From Promethearchaeota archaeon (lineage in GTDB: Archaea > Asgardarchaeota > Lokiarchaeia > Sigynarchaeales > SOKP01), in contig JAGXNZ010000218.1 of the NCBI GenBank assembly GCA_019894655.1, positions 1 through 10,481 on the forward strand: a stretch of 10,481 nucleotides of DNA, given 5' to 3'. Below the pieces are notes generated by a model that had not been told where the DNA came from, searched no databases, and worked only from the letters and a program-made list of their open reading frames with translations. A program made the position numbers and the translations under genes. Shown here in pieces: positions 1 to 7,834 of this stretch; the first letter of the stretch is position 1, and every line of letters begins with the position of its first letter.

Positions 1-131
1 GGACAATGTTCTACATGCGAGCAACAAGAAACGGCAACGCATGGGGTATGGCAAACTCTAATGGTGTCGGGTTAAGTGAACGAGGAGAAATCTGGGCAAA
101 CAACATACCTGAAAACTTGATAAAACCTTGA
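1..131 (+). CDS. C-terminal end of an unrecognised protein (5' partial)
   Basis: The reading frame beginning at base 3 is open from the window edge to a TGA at 129-131. It encodes 42 residues that look like a real protein end: FYMRATRNGNAWGMANSNGV, then a GLSERGEIW stretch, then NNIPENLIKP. The other two + frames stop earlier. The mix of Gly, Asn, Trp and charged residues suggests a folded domain end, not a membrane segment. G+C (26 of 60 bases at 61-120) is higher than in the glycan locus downstream. I do not recognise the family. The gene converges on the minus-strand membrane protein ending at 165, with 33 bases between them. Confidence 0.6.
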   Translation, partial: TMFYMRATRNGNAWGMANSNGVGLSERGEIWANNIPENLIKP

Positions 132-164
132 TAAAAAAAGGGAAATAAATCAATAATTTTTAGT

Positions 165-812
165 TTAATTTTCGACGTTGAACCATATTTGTGTCCATAC
201 ACATCGTTTCCCTTCAGCACTATTCCACCCAAAATCATCTCCTCCTTCTGAGTCAAGGATCCACAGTTCAAAAATGAATCTAAAACTATTATTTTTATCC
301 ATAATATCAACATTGATGTTTTCTTTGTTAATCTGAATGGATTTAATCGTAGTAAATCCAAGCTCATCATCTATTATGTTTATTGACCAAGATAGAGGAA
401 AAATAATAGTTTCATTATTAACCAAACCATTTGATATTTCATAAATTACAGTGGCAGGACTGGGAGTACATGTGGCTGAATCAGGTGGGACCATCGTTGA
501 GTTTAAAAGTTTTATTTTAACGGTGACGTATTCAATTCTTTCCATATGGTTGTGCGTATAGATATTCCACTTGATCTGTTCACCTATATTGATGTGGGGA
601 TCATCCTCAGGGTAATAGTTTTCTCCTCTCATGTCGTCCCCCAGTATGGCTAATTCGAAGAAACGCTCCCCCCTTGATGGAAAATATGGTCGTATTCTTG
701 GGATCCATAGTCCTATTAATAAAATAATGACGCTCAAGATAAGGAGTATATACCGGTCATTTAATCTATTGATATTTGGACTAAGGTCATTAATATTATT
801 GATTTTTGGCAT
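165..812 (-). CDS. single-pass membrane protein, DUF1616-like extracellular domain
   Basis: This 215-residue protein has a polar N terminus, one transmembrane helix at about residues 21-38 (YILLILSVIILLIGLWI), and a soluble, probably external, beta-rich domain from about 48 on. The segment just after the helix (RGERFFELAILGDD, then a hydrophilic stretch and INIGEQIKWNIYTHN) resembles archaeal DUF1616 proteins, where an ER-F-E-IL start and a 'vGe..tv..gi.N' strand form an Ig-like fold. The C terminus has FELWILDSEG and ends VWTQIWFNVEN. The ATG at 812 sits 4 bases after AGGAGAG (823-817 on the minus strand), so the start is well supported. It lies 38 bases after the upstream minus-strand gene and is probably cotranscribed with it. 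The function is unknown; I infer a surface or envelope role from the topology. The DUF1616 link is by eye only. Confidence 0.7.
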   Translation of the reverse strand: MPKINNINDLSPNINRLNDRYILLILSVIILLIGLWIPRIRPYFPSRGERFFELAILGDDMRGENYYPEDDPHINIGEQIKWNIYTHNHMERIEYVTVKIKLLNSTMVPPDSATCTPSPATVIYEISNGLVNNETIIFPLSWSINIIDDELGFTTIKSIQINKENINVDIMDKNNSFRFIFELWILDSEGGDDFGWNSAEGKRCVWTQIWFNVEN

Positions 813-850
813 TTTTCTCTCCTTTTGGATTATACACGGAAATAATGTTA

Positions 851-1669
851 TTAAAGGATTTTAAAATGTGCTGTTATCACTTTTCTGTTTTCTTCTCTAG
901 TAAATTTATTTATAATAATCGGTCTATGAGTTGTCTTCGCAACAGAACAAGCGATAGCACTTGTTATATAGTGAGTAGCATAACGATCTTCATTTTCTAG
1001 TGAATTACCATAAATACTATCGAAAATAGATTCAACTATTTTTATTTGTATATCTGAACCATCAAGAAGATATTCAAATTCTTTAACCATCTCTAAATCT
1101 TCGATTAAAATCTTTTCAAAGAGATTAAAAAGTCGATCGAGACCAATAGTAGAAAAGTCTTGTTTAGCTTCTTCTTCCATTAATTTTGATATTCCCAAAC
1201 CCAGTGGAGTCATTTGAAAATAATTCGAGCGTCTAGTAGTTGATGTAATATTTTCATACTTTATTTTATCATCCTTGTTTTTTGGAATGATAAGATATAC
1301 TTCTTTGAAATCTGAAAGTGATTTTGGTGAGAAATAATTTGGGATTCCTGTGTAATCTATAGACTCTAGAATTTGATTGTAAAATGAATAAGTGTCAAGT
1401 AAAGTCGATAGAAGAATTTCTTGTCTTACAAAATTAGTTGGTTTTACATAGAGAAAAAGTCCACCCCAAAAAATCAGAGCTAGTGATAAAAAGGAAATAA
1501 AATAATTTGAATAGTCTATTGCTAGAGCAAATAACAAAAATCCTATCCCTAAAAAAATATAGCCTATTCTGCCCTTAGGTTTTGATTTCAGATTAAATAA
1601 TTCACTCATTAAAGCTTTGTTTTGTTCTTCAAGATGTTTTAAATTTTCATTGATAGGCTCTGTTTCCAT
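851..1669 (-). CDS. coiled-coil, two-helix membrane protein of unknown function
   Basis: This 272-residue protein has a short heptad-like N-terminal region (about 5-29, ENLKHLEEQNKALMSELFNL) and two adjacent transmembrane helices at about 36-52 and 56-74. The next segment, YVKPTNFVRQEILLSTLLDT, leads into a large cytoplasmic-looking domain (80-272) with several helices. The order coiled coil, hairpin of two helices, then a 'ltP..fv' segment and soluble domain reminds me of archaeal membrane proteins annotated DUF7982, but I cannot check this. The start is the ATG at 1669, behind a weak GGGATC that partly matches the archaeal Shine-Dalgarno sequence. It is the first gene of a two-gene minus-strand unit with the DUF1616-like protein. 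No enzyme motif is visible. Pairing with a single-pass protein suggests a membrane complex (inference). Confidence 0.7.
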   Translation of the reverse strand: METEPINENLKHLEEQNKALMSELFNLKSKPKGRIGYIFLGIGFLLFALAIDYSNYFISFLSLALIFWGGLFLYVKPTNFVRQEILLSTLLDTYSFYNQILESIDYTGIPNYFSPKSLSDFKEVYLIIPKNKDDKIKYENITSTTRRSNYFQMTPLGLGISKLMEEEAKQDFSTIGLDRLFNLFEKILIEDLEMVKEFEYLLDGSDIQIKIVESIFDSIYGNSLENEDRYATHYITSAIACSVAKTTHRPIIINKFTREENRKVITAHFKIL

Positions 1670-1871
1670 GTTGATCCCTTTTAACTAATTATACCTAATA
1701 ACAAGAGTAATTGTATTCAATCATATTAAGTCTATATAGCCCTTTTCTATCTGAAACATTCTCTCTGATCTCGTATGCGCGTGTAACAATTTAATCACTG
1801 TGCCTAATAGGAATATTCGAAGACCATAAAATGAAAAATATAAGTATCGTGGATTCATTCATTTGATTAAC
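1670..1871. promoter_or_regulatory. divergent intergenic region of membrane-protein and glycan units
   Basis: About 200 bases separate the minus-strand membrane-protein unit from the + strand sulfatase-superfamily gene. An A-rich TATA-like box (AAAAATATAAG, 1834-1844) lies about 26-30 bases before a point just upstream of the ATG at 1872, so that mRNA would be nearly leaderless. For the minus strand, the palindrome CTATATAG (1732-1739) or the TATTAGGTATAAT stretch near 1688-1700 could be the TATA box. The region also holds a GC-rich alternating purine-pyrimidine tract at 1772-1785. Box positions are inferred from sequence only. Confidence 0.35.
1772..1785. repeat. alternating purine-pyrimidine GC tract, copy 1
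   Basis: CGTATGCGCGTGTA is 14 bases of strict pyrimidine-purine alternation in the AT-rich divergent promoter region. It is the outlying member of a family of similar tracts otherwise clustered at 7633-9650. Confidence 0.5.
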
Positions 1872-3068
1872 ATGCTAAGTTTTGATAATAAAGACAAAAT
1901 AAAAAATGTCGTGATATTTGTTTGTGATGCTCTAAGATATGATTACATGCCAGATATTATTTCTAATATGGGTATAAAAACAAAAATGATAGCATCAAGT
2001 ACATTTACAGCTCCAACTTTTCCTAGTATCATTTCAGGTTTATATCCATATAATCATAGAGTATTCTCTTTTTTTAGTGAGCCAATAGACAAAAGCATTC
2101 CAACATTAATTAATTTGAAGGGGTATAATACATCTTTATGGACTGAAAATTCGTGGGAAGGACTTAAAGAAAGATCTCCATTACATAAAATAATTGGAAG
2201 TAATAAACATATTTCATTAAAGAATATTAAGGAACCATTTATATATATTGAAGATGAAAAAGGAGGGCATTGTCCTTATGGTTGGTCAAAAGATGATTCA
2301 ATATATGAAGAATGGGACTGTAAATCATTTTTTGAGGATTATTCAAATAAAGCTATTTCCGATTTAAAAGATAGTTATAAAAAAGGAATAGATAGAAGTA
2401 TAAAAGTGTTTAAAAAAAGGTTAGAAACATTAGTCACTAGAGGTATTGAAGAAAGAACCCTGGTAATTTTCACTTCTGATCATGGTGAATTATTAGGAGA
2501 ATATGGGGGATTAGTGGCACATGGTCTGGTATCAGTTCCTGAATTAATTTATGTTCCTTTAGTATTTATTAACCCACAACTATCACAAAATGCAAATTTA
2601 GCAGATTCTGGAGTACTAAGACACGTAGATCTATATCCTACAATATGCGACATCTTAAATATAAATACAAAAAACATTCGATTAGATGGTGAAAGCGTTT
2701 ACGAAAAACCTACTTTACCAAAATATGGGATTAGTTATTTTAATTCAAACCCCAAACTGAAGAATTTTCAGAAATATTTTTCTTATGAATTGAAAGAATT
2801 AGGTTTATGGAAAGAAAATAGTGGGTTTGTATTAAGAAAAAACATCTCTCTCTTTAAAAGATATACTAAATCATTGATGTTTACTAAATTTAAAGCAGAT
2901 GATTTTAGAATAATATATAGAAATGGACTACATAAAAAACATAGCTTATCCTATAAAATAAAAAAGGATATTGAAACTATGAAATTATTATCGTCTAAAA
3001 CACTAACGTTTGGTAATGATATTAATATCAAGGAATCTAAAGATATATTGAATAAAATATCGATATAA
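1872..3068 (+). CDS. sulfatase-superfamily hydrolase or phosphotransferase, Thr at nucleophile position
   Basis: This is a 398-residue soluble member of the alkaline phosphatase/sulfatase superfamily. Near the N terminus, VVIFVCDALRYD carries the first metal-binding Asp (residue 19) and the DALR motif. TAPTFPSIISGLYPYNH aligns with the C/S-x-P-S-R signature, with Thr46 where formylglycine-forming Cys or Ser would be. KGGH (130-133) fits the substrate/metal loop. TLVIFTSDHGELLGEYG gives metal-binding Asp203-His204, with His217 following. There is no signal peptide or membrane helix. In known families a Thr at this site acts as a phospho-transfer nucleophile (phosphoethanolamine and glycerol-phosphate transferases), so sulfate-ester cleavage is less likely; a role on a glycan is inferred from the neighbours. 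A TTG at 1863 is in frame, but the ATG at 1872 is preferred because the likely transcription start falls near 1866. The C-terminal 110 residues are Lys-rich and not recognised. Confidence 0.85.
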   Translation: MLSFDNKDKIKNVVIFVCDALRYDYMPDIISNMGIKTKMIASSTFTAPTFPSIISGLYPYNHRVFSFFSEPIDKSIPTLINLKGYNTSLWTENSWEGLKERSPLHKIIGSNKHISLKNIKEPFIYIEDEKGGHCPYGWSKDDSIYEEWDCKSFFEDYSNKAISDLKDSYKKGIDRSIKVFKKRLETLVTRGIEERTLVIFTSDHGELLGEYGGLVAHGLVSVPELIYVPLVFINPQLSQNANLADSGVLRHVDLYPTICDILNINTKNIRLDGESVYEKPTLPKYGISYFNSNPKLKNFQKYFSYELKELGLWKENSGFVLRKNISLFKRYTKSLMFTKFKADDFRIIYRNGLHKKHSLSYKIKKDIETMKLLSSKTLTFGNDINIKESKDILNKISI

Positions 3069-3233
3069 TATACGAGCTCCTAACATGGATCAATATTAGG
3101 CGTGTTTATTAAATATAAATTATAAAAATATAATCTATAGAGAAATCTAATCCATTATATTTATAAGCATAACGATTCATTTAAACACAACGGGAGAGAT
3201 AAAATTTTCATTGATATTGTTAGGAGCCATATT
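3069..3233. promoter_or_regulatory. intergenic region with TATA-like box and inverted repeat
   Basis: 165 bases lie between the sulfatase-superfamily gene and the first glycosyltransferase. A TATA-like box (ATTATATTTATAAG, 3154-3167) would start transcription near 3190, giving a leader of about 45 bases that contains the Shine-Dalgarno AGGAG (3222-3226, 7 bases before the ATG). The 10-base sequence GCTCCTAACA at 3076-3085 is the exact reverse complement of TGTTAGGAGC at 3218-3227, which includes that Shine-Dalgarno site. A read-through transcript from the upstream gene could therefore pair across and mask it (inference). Confidence 0.4.
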
Positions 3234-4475
3234 ATGAATATTTGTATGCTAGCCCCTGAATTTATTCCTGTATGGGGTGGAGTTGGAACCTATATCGTCG
3301 AATTAATAAAAAATTTACCAAAGGAAGTCAATATTCACGTAGTAACTCCAATGAGAGAATCATATGGTAAAGAAAAAATATCTACTTTAGACTATAACTT
3401 CGATGAGTATTTTAATGATAATATACATGTACATTTTATAAGTACCGCTAATGATACTTTTTTTTATAATGCAAAGTTTCAATATGCTTGTCAAAAATAT
3501 GTTCCAAAATTAATTAAAGAAAATGATATTGATATTGTGCACTCTCATACGGCACATATGTCAGATATATTATTACAGTATAAAAAAATAAACGCTCCAA
3601 TTGTAACAACAATTCATACTACTATTAAAGGTCAAAGAAAAGGTACAGAAAAAAGTGATATGGGTTTTTTTAATCTAGAATTTTCTGAAAAAATAACGCA
3701 TCTTTCATATTATGGCTTGAGATTTCTTGAAGAATTATACTTTCGTAGAGATCGGAAATATTTAACAGTGTCTAATTGGATGAAAGAAAGTATTACCAAA
3801 GATTATCCATCTATTAACAAGGAGGATATTAGAGTTGTTTACAATTCGATCGATCCTAAAATTTATTGTCCGTTGGATAATAAACAAGACAACACAAAGA
3901 AAGAAATTCTTTTCACAGGAAGATTGGTCGCTGCAAAAGGCATAAAATACATTATAGAAGCCATTCCACCGGTTATTTCTGAATATCCCGATGTTGAATT
4001 CAAGTTTATTGGAGCAGGTAATAAATCTCCATATGTTAATGAATTAGAAAAACAAAATATTTCAAAAAACAATTATAATTTTATTGGATATGTTAAGGAA
4101 ACCAGAGAAATGGTAGAGCATTACAGAAACGCAGATATTTATTTAGCACCTACGCTTTATGAAAATTTACCTATAAGAATATTGGAGGCCATGGGTTGTG
4201 GAGCTCCAGTCATTGCTTCAAGTGTTAGTGCAATACCCGAGATAATCACTGATGGAGAAAACGGATTATTGATTAGTCCTGGAGACTCTAATGAGCTTAC
4301 TGAATGTATAATAAAACTTCTCGATGATCCAATATTGTCTAAAAAAATATCACAAGAAGGTAGAAAAACGGTCTTAGAAAAATTTAACTGGAAAAAAAAT
4401 TCAAATAAAATAATGAACTTTTATGAGGAAGTTATTAGCGATTATAAAAATAAGAAAATGAGGAAAATACCTTGA
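3234..4475 (+). CDS. GT4-family glycosyltransferase
   Basis: This 413-residue GT-B retaining glycosyltransferase transfers a sugar from a nucleotide sugar to a lipid-linked or glycan acceptor at the cytoplasmic face of the membrane. The N-terminal domain starts MNICMLAPEF with the Gly-rich acceptor loop WGGVGTYIVEL (14-24) and IVHSHTAH (101-108). The C-terminal donor domain has LFTGRLVAAKGIKYI (R230 and K235, which contact the donor phosphates), FIGAG, and the E-x7-E motif ENLPIRILE (E310, E318) before AMGCGAPVIASSVSAIPEII. Length and motif order are complete for the family. The ATG at 3234 has a good AGGAG 7 bases upstream. The last four bases overlap the next gene (TTGA), so the two are translationally coupled. 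Donor and acceptor cannot be told from sequence. Confidence 0.92.
   Translation: MNICMLAPEFIPVWGGVGTYIVELIKNLPKEVNIHVVTPMRESYGKEKISTLDYNFDEYFNDNIHVHFISTANDTFFYNAKFQYACQKYVPKLIKENDIDIVHSHTAHMSDILLQYKKINAPIVTTIHTTIKGQRKGTEKSDMGFFNLEFSEKITHLSYYGLRFLEELYFRRDRKYLTVSNWMKESITKDYPSINKEDIRVVYNSIDPKIYCPLDNKQDNTKKEILFTGRLVAAKGIKYIIEAIPPVISEYPDVEFKFIGAGNKSPYVNELEKQNISKNNYNFIGYVKETREMVEHYRNADIYLAPTLYENLPIRILEAMGCGAPVIASSVSAIPEIITDGENGLLISPGDSNELTECIIKLLDDPILSKKISQEGRKTVLEKFNWKKNSNKIMNFYEEVISDYKNKKMRKIP
4459..4464 (+). promoter_or_regulatory. Shine-Dalgarno site deciding a TTG start
   Basis: TGAGGA lies inside the end of the GT4 gene, 7 bases before TTG at 4472. It supports the TTG start of the next gene, whose start and the previous stop share TTGA. 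Confidence 0.6.
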
Positions 4476-5488
4476 AAGTTGCCATTATTGGAAAAACTAT
4501 CGTGAGCGGAGGATACGTTAGAGTAAAAGAAATAATTAAATTTATAGAAGGATTAAATCATCAAGTTGATGTGATTTATTTTCCTGAAGATACATTTTAC
4601 TCAAAAATGTGGCACTTGTCGCAAAGAGCTTTTTCAAAAGTATCTGGGAAAGAACCTCGTTTAATGAAAAAAGTGTCTGAGGAAGCACAAAAAATATTAA
4701 AAAGGAAAAAATATGATGTAATAATTAGTGTAGAAACAAGGGAATCTTATGTACTAACAGAAGATTTAGATGCAATTAAAATCTTTGTTTGTGAATCTCT
4801 TGAATCAGAGCAGATGAAATATAGTAATATGTATAACAAAAAACGCATAAACGATCTTAGAGAGATGGAGCTAGAAATTATGCAAAAATCTGATTATGTT
4901 GTTTTTCCATGGGAAACAGCGGAGGAATTTACTAGAAAAAATTTTTGGAATGGAAATAACTTTCTTACTATAAGATATGGATGTAACCCAAAAGGACAGA
5001 AAGTGAAATTTACTACTCAACCAAAAATAATTAACCTTGGCAATCTTTGGGGATACTGGACAAACAAAGAATTGTTATCCTATTTATCACAGATAAGTCC
5101 CTATGATATTGATGTTTATAGTAGATATAAACCAGCCCGAAAATATAAAATAAATTATAAAGGATATGCAAAATCTTTGGCTATTCATGAAGAATACCAA
5201 TTTGGGTTAAACACTGTTTCAAAAGATCCGTATAAAAGAAACTGGTTTACTGCAAGACCTACTGAATATATTTCGTATGGTCTCCCGACTCTCTCTCCTG
5301 ATTGGCATGAATATACAAGAGATTTAAAGGGATTTATCTTGTATAATGAAGACAATTTTATTGATTTATTAAAATATTACTCGATAGAAGAAAATTGGTC
5401 AAAGAAAAGTCAAGAAGCAGTAGATCAATCGTATGAATTGGATTGGAATAAAACCTTGAAGCCATTTGAAAAAATTTTATCCAATTAA
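4472..5488 (+). CDS. GT-B-like glycosyltransferase, divergent
   Basis: This 338-residue protein starts with a Rossmann-like strand and Gly-rich turn, MKVAIIGKTIVSGGYVRVKEI, as in GT-B enzymes. A second half starts near 185 (PKIINLGNLWGYWTNKELLSYL). Late in that half, FTARPTEYISYGLPTLSPDWHEY (259-281) matches the 'KxxEYxayGlPvvs' donor loop of GT4-like enzymes, with E265 in the place of the conserved Glu. The canonical first Glu of E-x7-E and the GR-x-x-x-x-KG phosphate loop are not clear, so it is a diverged member or belongs to another GT family. The start is TTG, supported by the TGAGGA site and by the 4-base overlap with the upstream gene, which implies translational coupling. It ends only 8 bases from the stop of the converging minus-strand glycosyltransferase. 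Substrate unknown. Confidence 0.75.
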   Translation: MKVAIIGKTIVSGGYVRVKEIIKFIEGLNHQVDVIYFPEDTFYSKMWHLSQRAFSKVSGKEPRLMKKVSEEAQKILKRKKYDVIISVETRESYVLTEDLDAIKIFVCESLESEQMKYSNMYNKKRINDLREMELEIMQKSDYVVFPWETAEEFTRKNFWNGNNFLTIRYGCNPKGQKVKFTTQPKIINLGNLWGYWTNKELLSYLSQISPYDIDVYSRYKPARKYKINYKGYAKSLAIHEEYQFGLNTVSKDPYKRNWFTARPTEYISYGLPTLSPDWHEYTRDLKGFILYNEDNFIDLLKYYSIEENWSKKSQEAVDQSYELDWNKTLKPFEKILSN

Positions 5489-5496
5489 TTGTATTC

Positions 5497-6615
5497 TTAA
5501 AATTTACTTATGTTTTTATAATCACTTACAATATTGTCAGTAATTTTTTCCCAGGTGTATTTATTAATAATTTTTGTCCTAGCGTTTTTTCCCATACGAT
5601 CTCTTAAATCGGAGTCAAATAGTAATGTGATAATTGCTTCGGCGAGTTCTAATGGGTTTTTTGTGGGAACAAGGAATCCATCAACAGTATTTGAGATGAC
5701 ATCACGAGACCCTCCTATCGATGTTGCAACTACTGGAACTCCAGAGGCCATTGCCTCAAGGAGAACTGTTGGTAACCCTTCATAATAAGAAGGAACCACA
5801 TGAACGTAAGCATTTCTGTATAAAAGTGGCATTATTTTAAAAGGAAGATATCCAAGAAACTTTACAACTAGGTCGAGGTTTAATTTATTTACTTTTTGTT
5901 TTAATGTAGAAAGCAATGGTCCTTTTCCCGATATATATAATTTCACTTTTGGATGTTTTCTATTTATATAATACATAGAATCTAATAAATCATACAATCC
6001 TTTTCTTTCACTTAATCTTCCTGTATAAAGAATATACTTATTCTGAGTATTATTAATTGAAGGATAATAAATTTTTTCATCAACGCCATTACCAATTACT
6101 TTTATTATTTTGTTTTTAATTCCATAGTTATTTATCTCTTGTAAAATTGTACTTGAAACAGTTGAAATCATATTTGAGTTTTTTAAGCTTTTTATTTCTT
6201 TTGATTTTAAAAAAATAGATTGCAATCTATCTAAAATAGAATGGATGTTATTATGTTCATTGTAATATGTATCGTTCATGTACGTAGTATGTGCTGTCAG
6301 ATATATAGGTAAATTTGTAGATACGTTTGGTAATATAGGAGAATGAAGATGTAATAAATCAAACTCTGATTCAATTTTTTTTAATAATCTATTAACAAAT
6401 ATTTCATGTATTGATATGTGAAACGGATTTAATGGTAAAATTGGAACTTTGTAAACATTCATATTTTCAATTACTGCTTTATTTGTGGGCTTTCTATCAC
6501 CTCGAGTGATTATAGATACTTTAATTTCTTTTTCGACAAGTTTTTTTGATAATTGGTATACATAATTACCTATTCCTCCTTCTTTAAACTCCGGGGTTAT
6601 CATACATATATTCAT
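5497..6615 (-). CDS. GT4-family glycosyltransferase
   Basis: This 372-residue GT-B enzyme is probably a retaining sugar transferase working on the same glycan as its neighbours. It begins MNICMITPEFKEGGIGNYVYQLSKKL, nearly the same opening as the GT4 gene on the + strand. LLHLHSPILPN and LTAHTTYMND mark the N-terminal domain, then STVSS and GNGVDEKIYYP. The donor site has YTGRLSERKGLYDLL (R200, K205), ISGKGP and FLGYL, then YEGLPTVLLEAMASGVPVVA containing E-x7-E (E279, E287), and GGSRDVI. A GTG at 6624 is in frame (three codons longer); the ATG at 6615 is chosen because it matches the sister enzyme's first residues. The gene follows the sulfotransferase on the same strand after 24 bases, so it is probably cotranscribed with it. 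Confidence 0.9.
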   Translation of the reverse strand: MNICMITPEFKEGGIGNYVYQLSKKLVEKEIKVSIITRGDRKPTNKAVIENMNVYKVPILPLNPFHISIHEIFVNRLLKKIESEFDLLHLHSPILPNVSTNLPIYLTAHTTYMNDTYYNEHNNIHSILDRLQSIFLKSKEIKSLKNSNMISTVSSTILQEINNYGIKNKIIKVIGNGVDEKIYYPSINNTQNKYILYTGRLSERKGLYDLLDSMYYINRKHPKVKLYISGKGPLLSTLKQKVNKLNLDLVVKFLGYLPFKIMPLLYRNAYVHVVPSYYEGLPTVLLEAMASGVPVVATSIGGSRDVISNTVDGFLVPTKNPLELAEAIITLLFDSDLRDRMGKNARTKIINKYTWEKITDNIVSDYKNISKF

Positions 6616-6639
6616 TTTACTCACGAATCAATTATGCTG

Positions 6640-7620
6640 TCAAATAACTGGATTTTTTTCTTTTATATCATTTATAGCCATTTTTACACCTTTGATATAT
6701 CCTAATTCATCTACAAAATGTTTTAGAATAAAAATTTCATCAGATATAAGATAATATTTTTTTTCAATAGGGTTCAAAGGCTTAAACTTGACATCATAGA
6801 TGAATTCATATGACAATTGTGTCATTACTGGGTATACGACTTCTTCTATTCTCTTAATTTCTTGCGGAGACAACTCAGTTTGAAATTTCTTTACGTTAGT
6901 TTTTACTATAAATGACTTTCCGATGGTATCCCCTAAGTTTTCACTTGGTTGTTTAAGAGTCAGCATATCATTATGAAAATCAACACCGATAAAATTGCAT
7001 AATTGTTTTAATTCCTTTTCTGGATTGTTAAGTAATTCTTCATATAAAATCTCAGAATAACTGTTTGAAATTTGTTTACCCTGAATCATGCCTTCTTGCA
7101 CACGCTTTCTCCATATTTCAGCAGTTCTGTACAAGTTTTTTCCCCACACTTTTTTTGATGAAAGACAACAATCTCTGGGATCACGTATTATGTGAATAAA
7201 TTTAGCGCTTGGAAAAACATTTTTTAAGAAAAGTATTTGGTTAACATAATTTGGACTTTTATCTCCCCAAATGAAGCCTGTATTTCTATTAGGTGGGGCA
7301 AAATGCGATATGAGTGATTTCAAAAATGTTAACCAGCTTGAAAAATCGAATTCTTCATACTCATTTTTAGTTAAAATAAATCCATCTGAATTCATCCACC
7401 GATAGAAAGTGGTATTAATAATCGCTTCATATAGAGAGTTCAATTTTAATGAGTCATTTATTTGTGGTAGATTTTGATATTTTCCTAGAATGTAAGGAAG
7501 AAAATTAGTTTCTGCTTTAGGAATTCCAATATTTTTATTTTGATTTAATAGATCGCGTAATAATTTCGTTCCGCTTCTTTGCATTCCTACAACAAAAAGG
7601 GGGCCGTCGAATTGATTCAT
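6640..7620 (-). CDS. PAPS-dependent sulfotransferase
   Basis: This 326-residue protein has the hallmarks of the sulfotransferase fold, which moves sulfate from 3'-phosphoadenylylsulfate (PAPS) to a hydroxyl or amine of a sugar or lipid. FVVGMQRSGTKLLRDLLNQN is the 5'-phosphosulfate loop (GMQRSGT, residues 12-18 from the ATG). KFIHIIRDPRDCCLSS is the 3'-phosphate-binding region (R146, D147, R149, S154). FIWGDKSPNYV and YEELLNNPEKELKQLCNFIG are typical of the family. A GTG at 7641 would add seven residues, but it lies inside a GC-rich repeat tract of the kind found between genes here, and the ATG at 7620 leaves the usual short lead before the phosphate loop. No strong Shine-Dalgarno site is seen. 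It leads the minus-strand pair with a GT4 enzyme, pointing to a sulfated glycan. Confidence 0.87.
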   Translation of the reverse strand: MNQFDGPLFVVGMQRSGTKLLRDLLNQNKNIGIPKAETNFLPYILGKYQNLPQINDSLKLNSLYEAIINTTFYRWMNSDGFILTKNEYEEFDFSSWLTFLKSLISHFAPPNRNTGFIWGDKSPNYVNQILFLKNVFPSAKFIHIIRDPRDCCLSSKKVWGKNLYRTAEIWRKRVQEGMIQGKQISNSYSEILYEELLNNPEKELKQLCNFIGVDFHNDMLTLKQPSENLGDTIGKSFIVKTNVKKFQTELSPQEIKRIEEVVYPVMTQLSYEFIYDVKFKPLNPIEKKYYLISDEIFILKHFVDELGYIKGVKMAINDIKEKNPVI

Positions 7621-7632
7621 GAGGAATTCACT

Positions 7633-7644
7633 TGCGCGCACGTA
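7633..7644. repeat. alternating purine-pyrimidine GC tract, copy 2
   Basis: TGCGCGCACGTA, 12 alternating bases, lies just upstream of the preferred sulfotransferase start and covers the alternative GTG start. Confidence 0.5.
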
Positions 7645-7708
7645 ACGTAGATATGTATAGACATAATATATGTTTACTTTATGATTATTGCGGATTAATG
7701 TGGTCTAC

Positions 7709-7724
7709 TGCACATGCGCACACG
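7709..7724. repeat. alternating purine-pyrimidine GC tract, copy 3
   Basis: TGCACATGCGCACACG, 16 alternating bases, is the longest of the set. It shares ATGCGCACA with the copy at 8978. Confidence 0.5.
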
Positions 7725-7823
7725 AATATACTTAACAACACAATAATATTAAGCAATAAAACTGAATATTATTTTTTTATGGATCATAAATAAGTATTAG
7801 TAAAACATATATTTTATAGATTA

Positions 7824-7834
7824 GCGCGCGCGCA
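7824..7834. repeat. alternating purine-pyrimidine GC tract, copy 4
   Basis: GCGCGCGCGCA, 11 alternating bases, lies just downstream of a TATA-like stretch (7806-7818) in very AT-rich DNA. Confidence 0.55.

Noticed and set aside
11..370. Minus-strand open frame of 119 codons
   Set aside because: It is antisense to the partial gene ending at 131 and overlaps the end of the DUF1616-like gene; its residues look like random AT-rich translation.
631..1000. Two + strand open frames over the membrane-protein genes
   Set aside because: They run antisense to well-supported minus-strand genes and lack Shine-Dalgarno sites and recognisable domains.
3460..3467. Run of eight T in the GT4 gene as a phase-variation switch
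   Set aside because: Runs of six to eight A or T are common by chance in this AT-rich DNA, and the frame is intact.
3863..4072. Minus-strand frame inside the GT4 gene
   Set aside because: It is a shadow of the donor-binding domain of the glycosyltransferase.
5534..5785. + strand frame inside the minus-strand GT4 gene
   Set aside because: It is a shadow of the conserved E-x7-E region read on the other strand.
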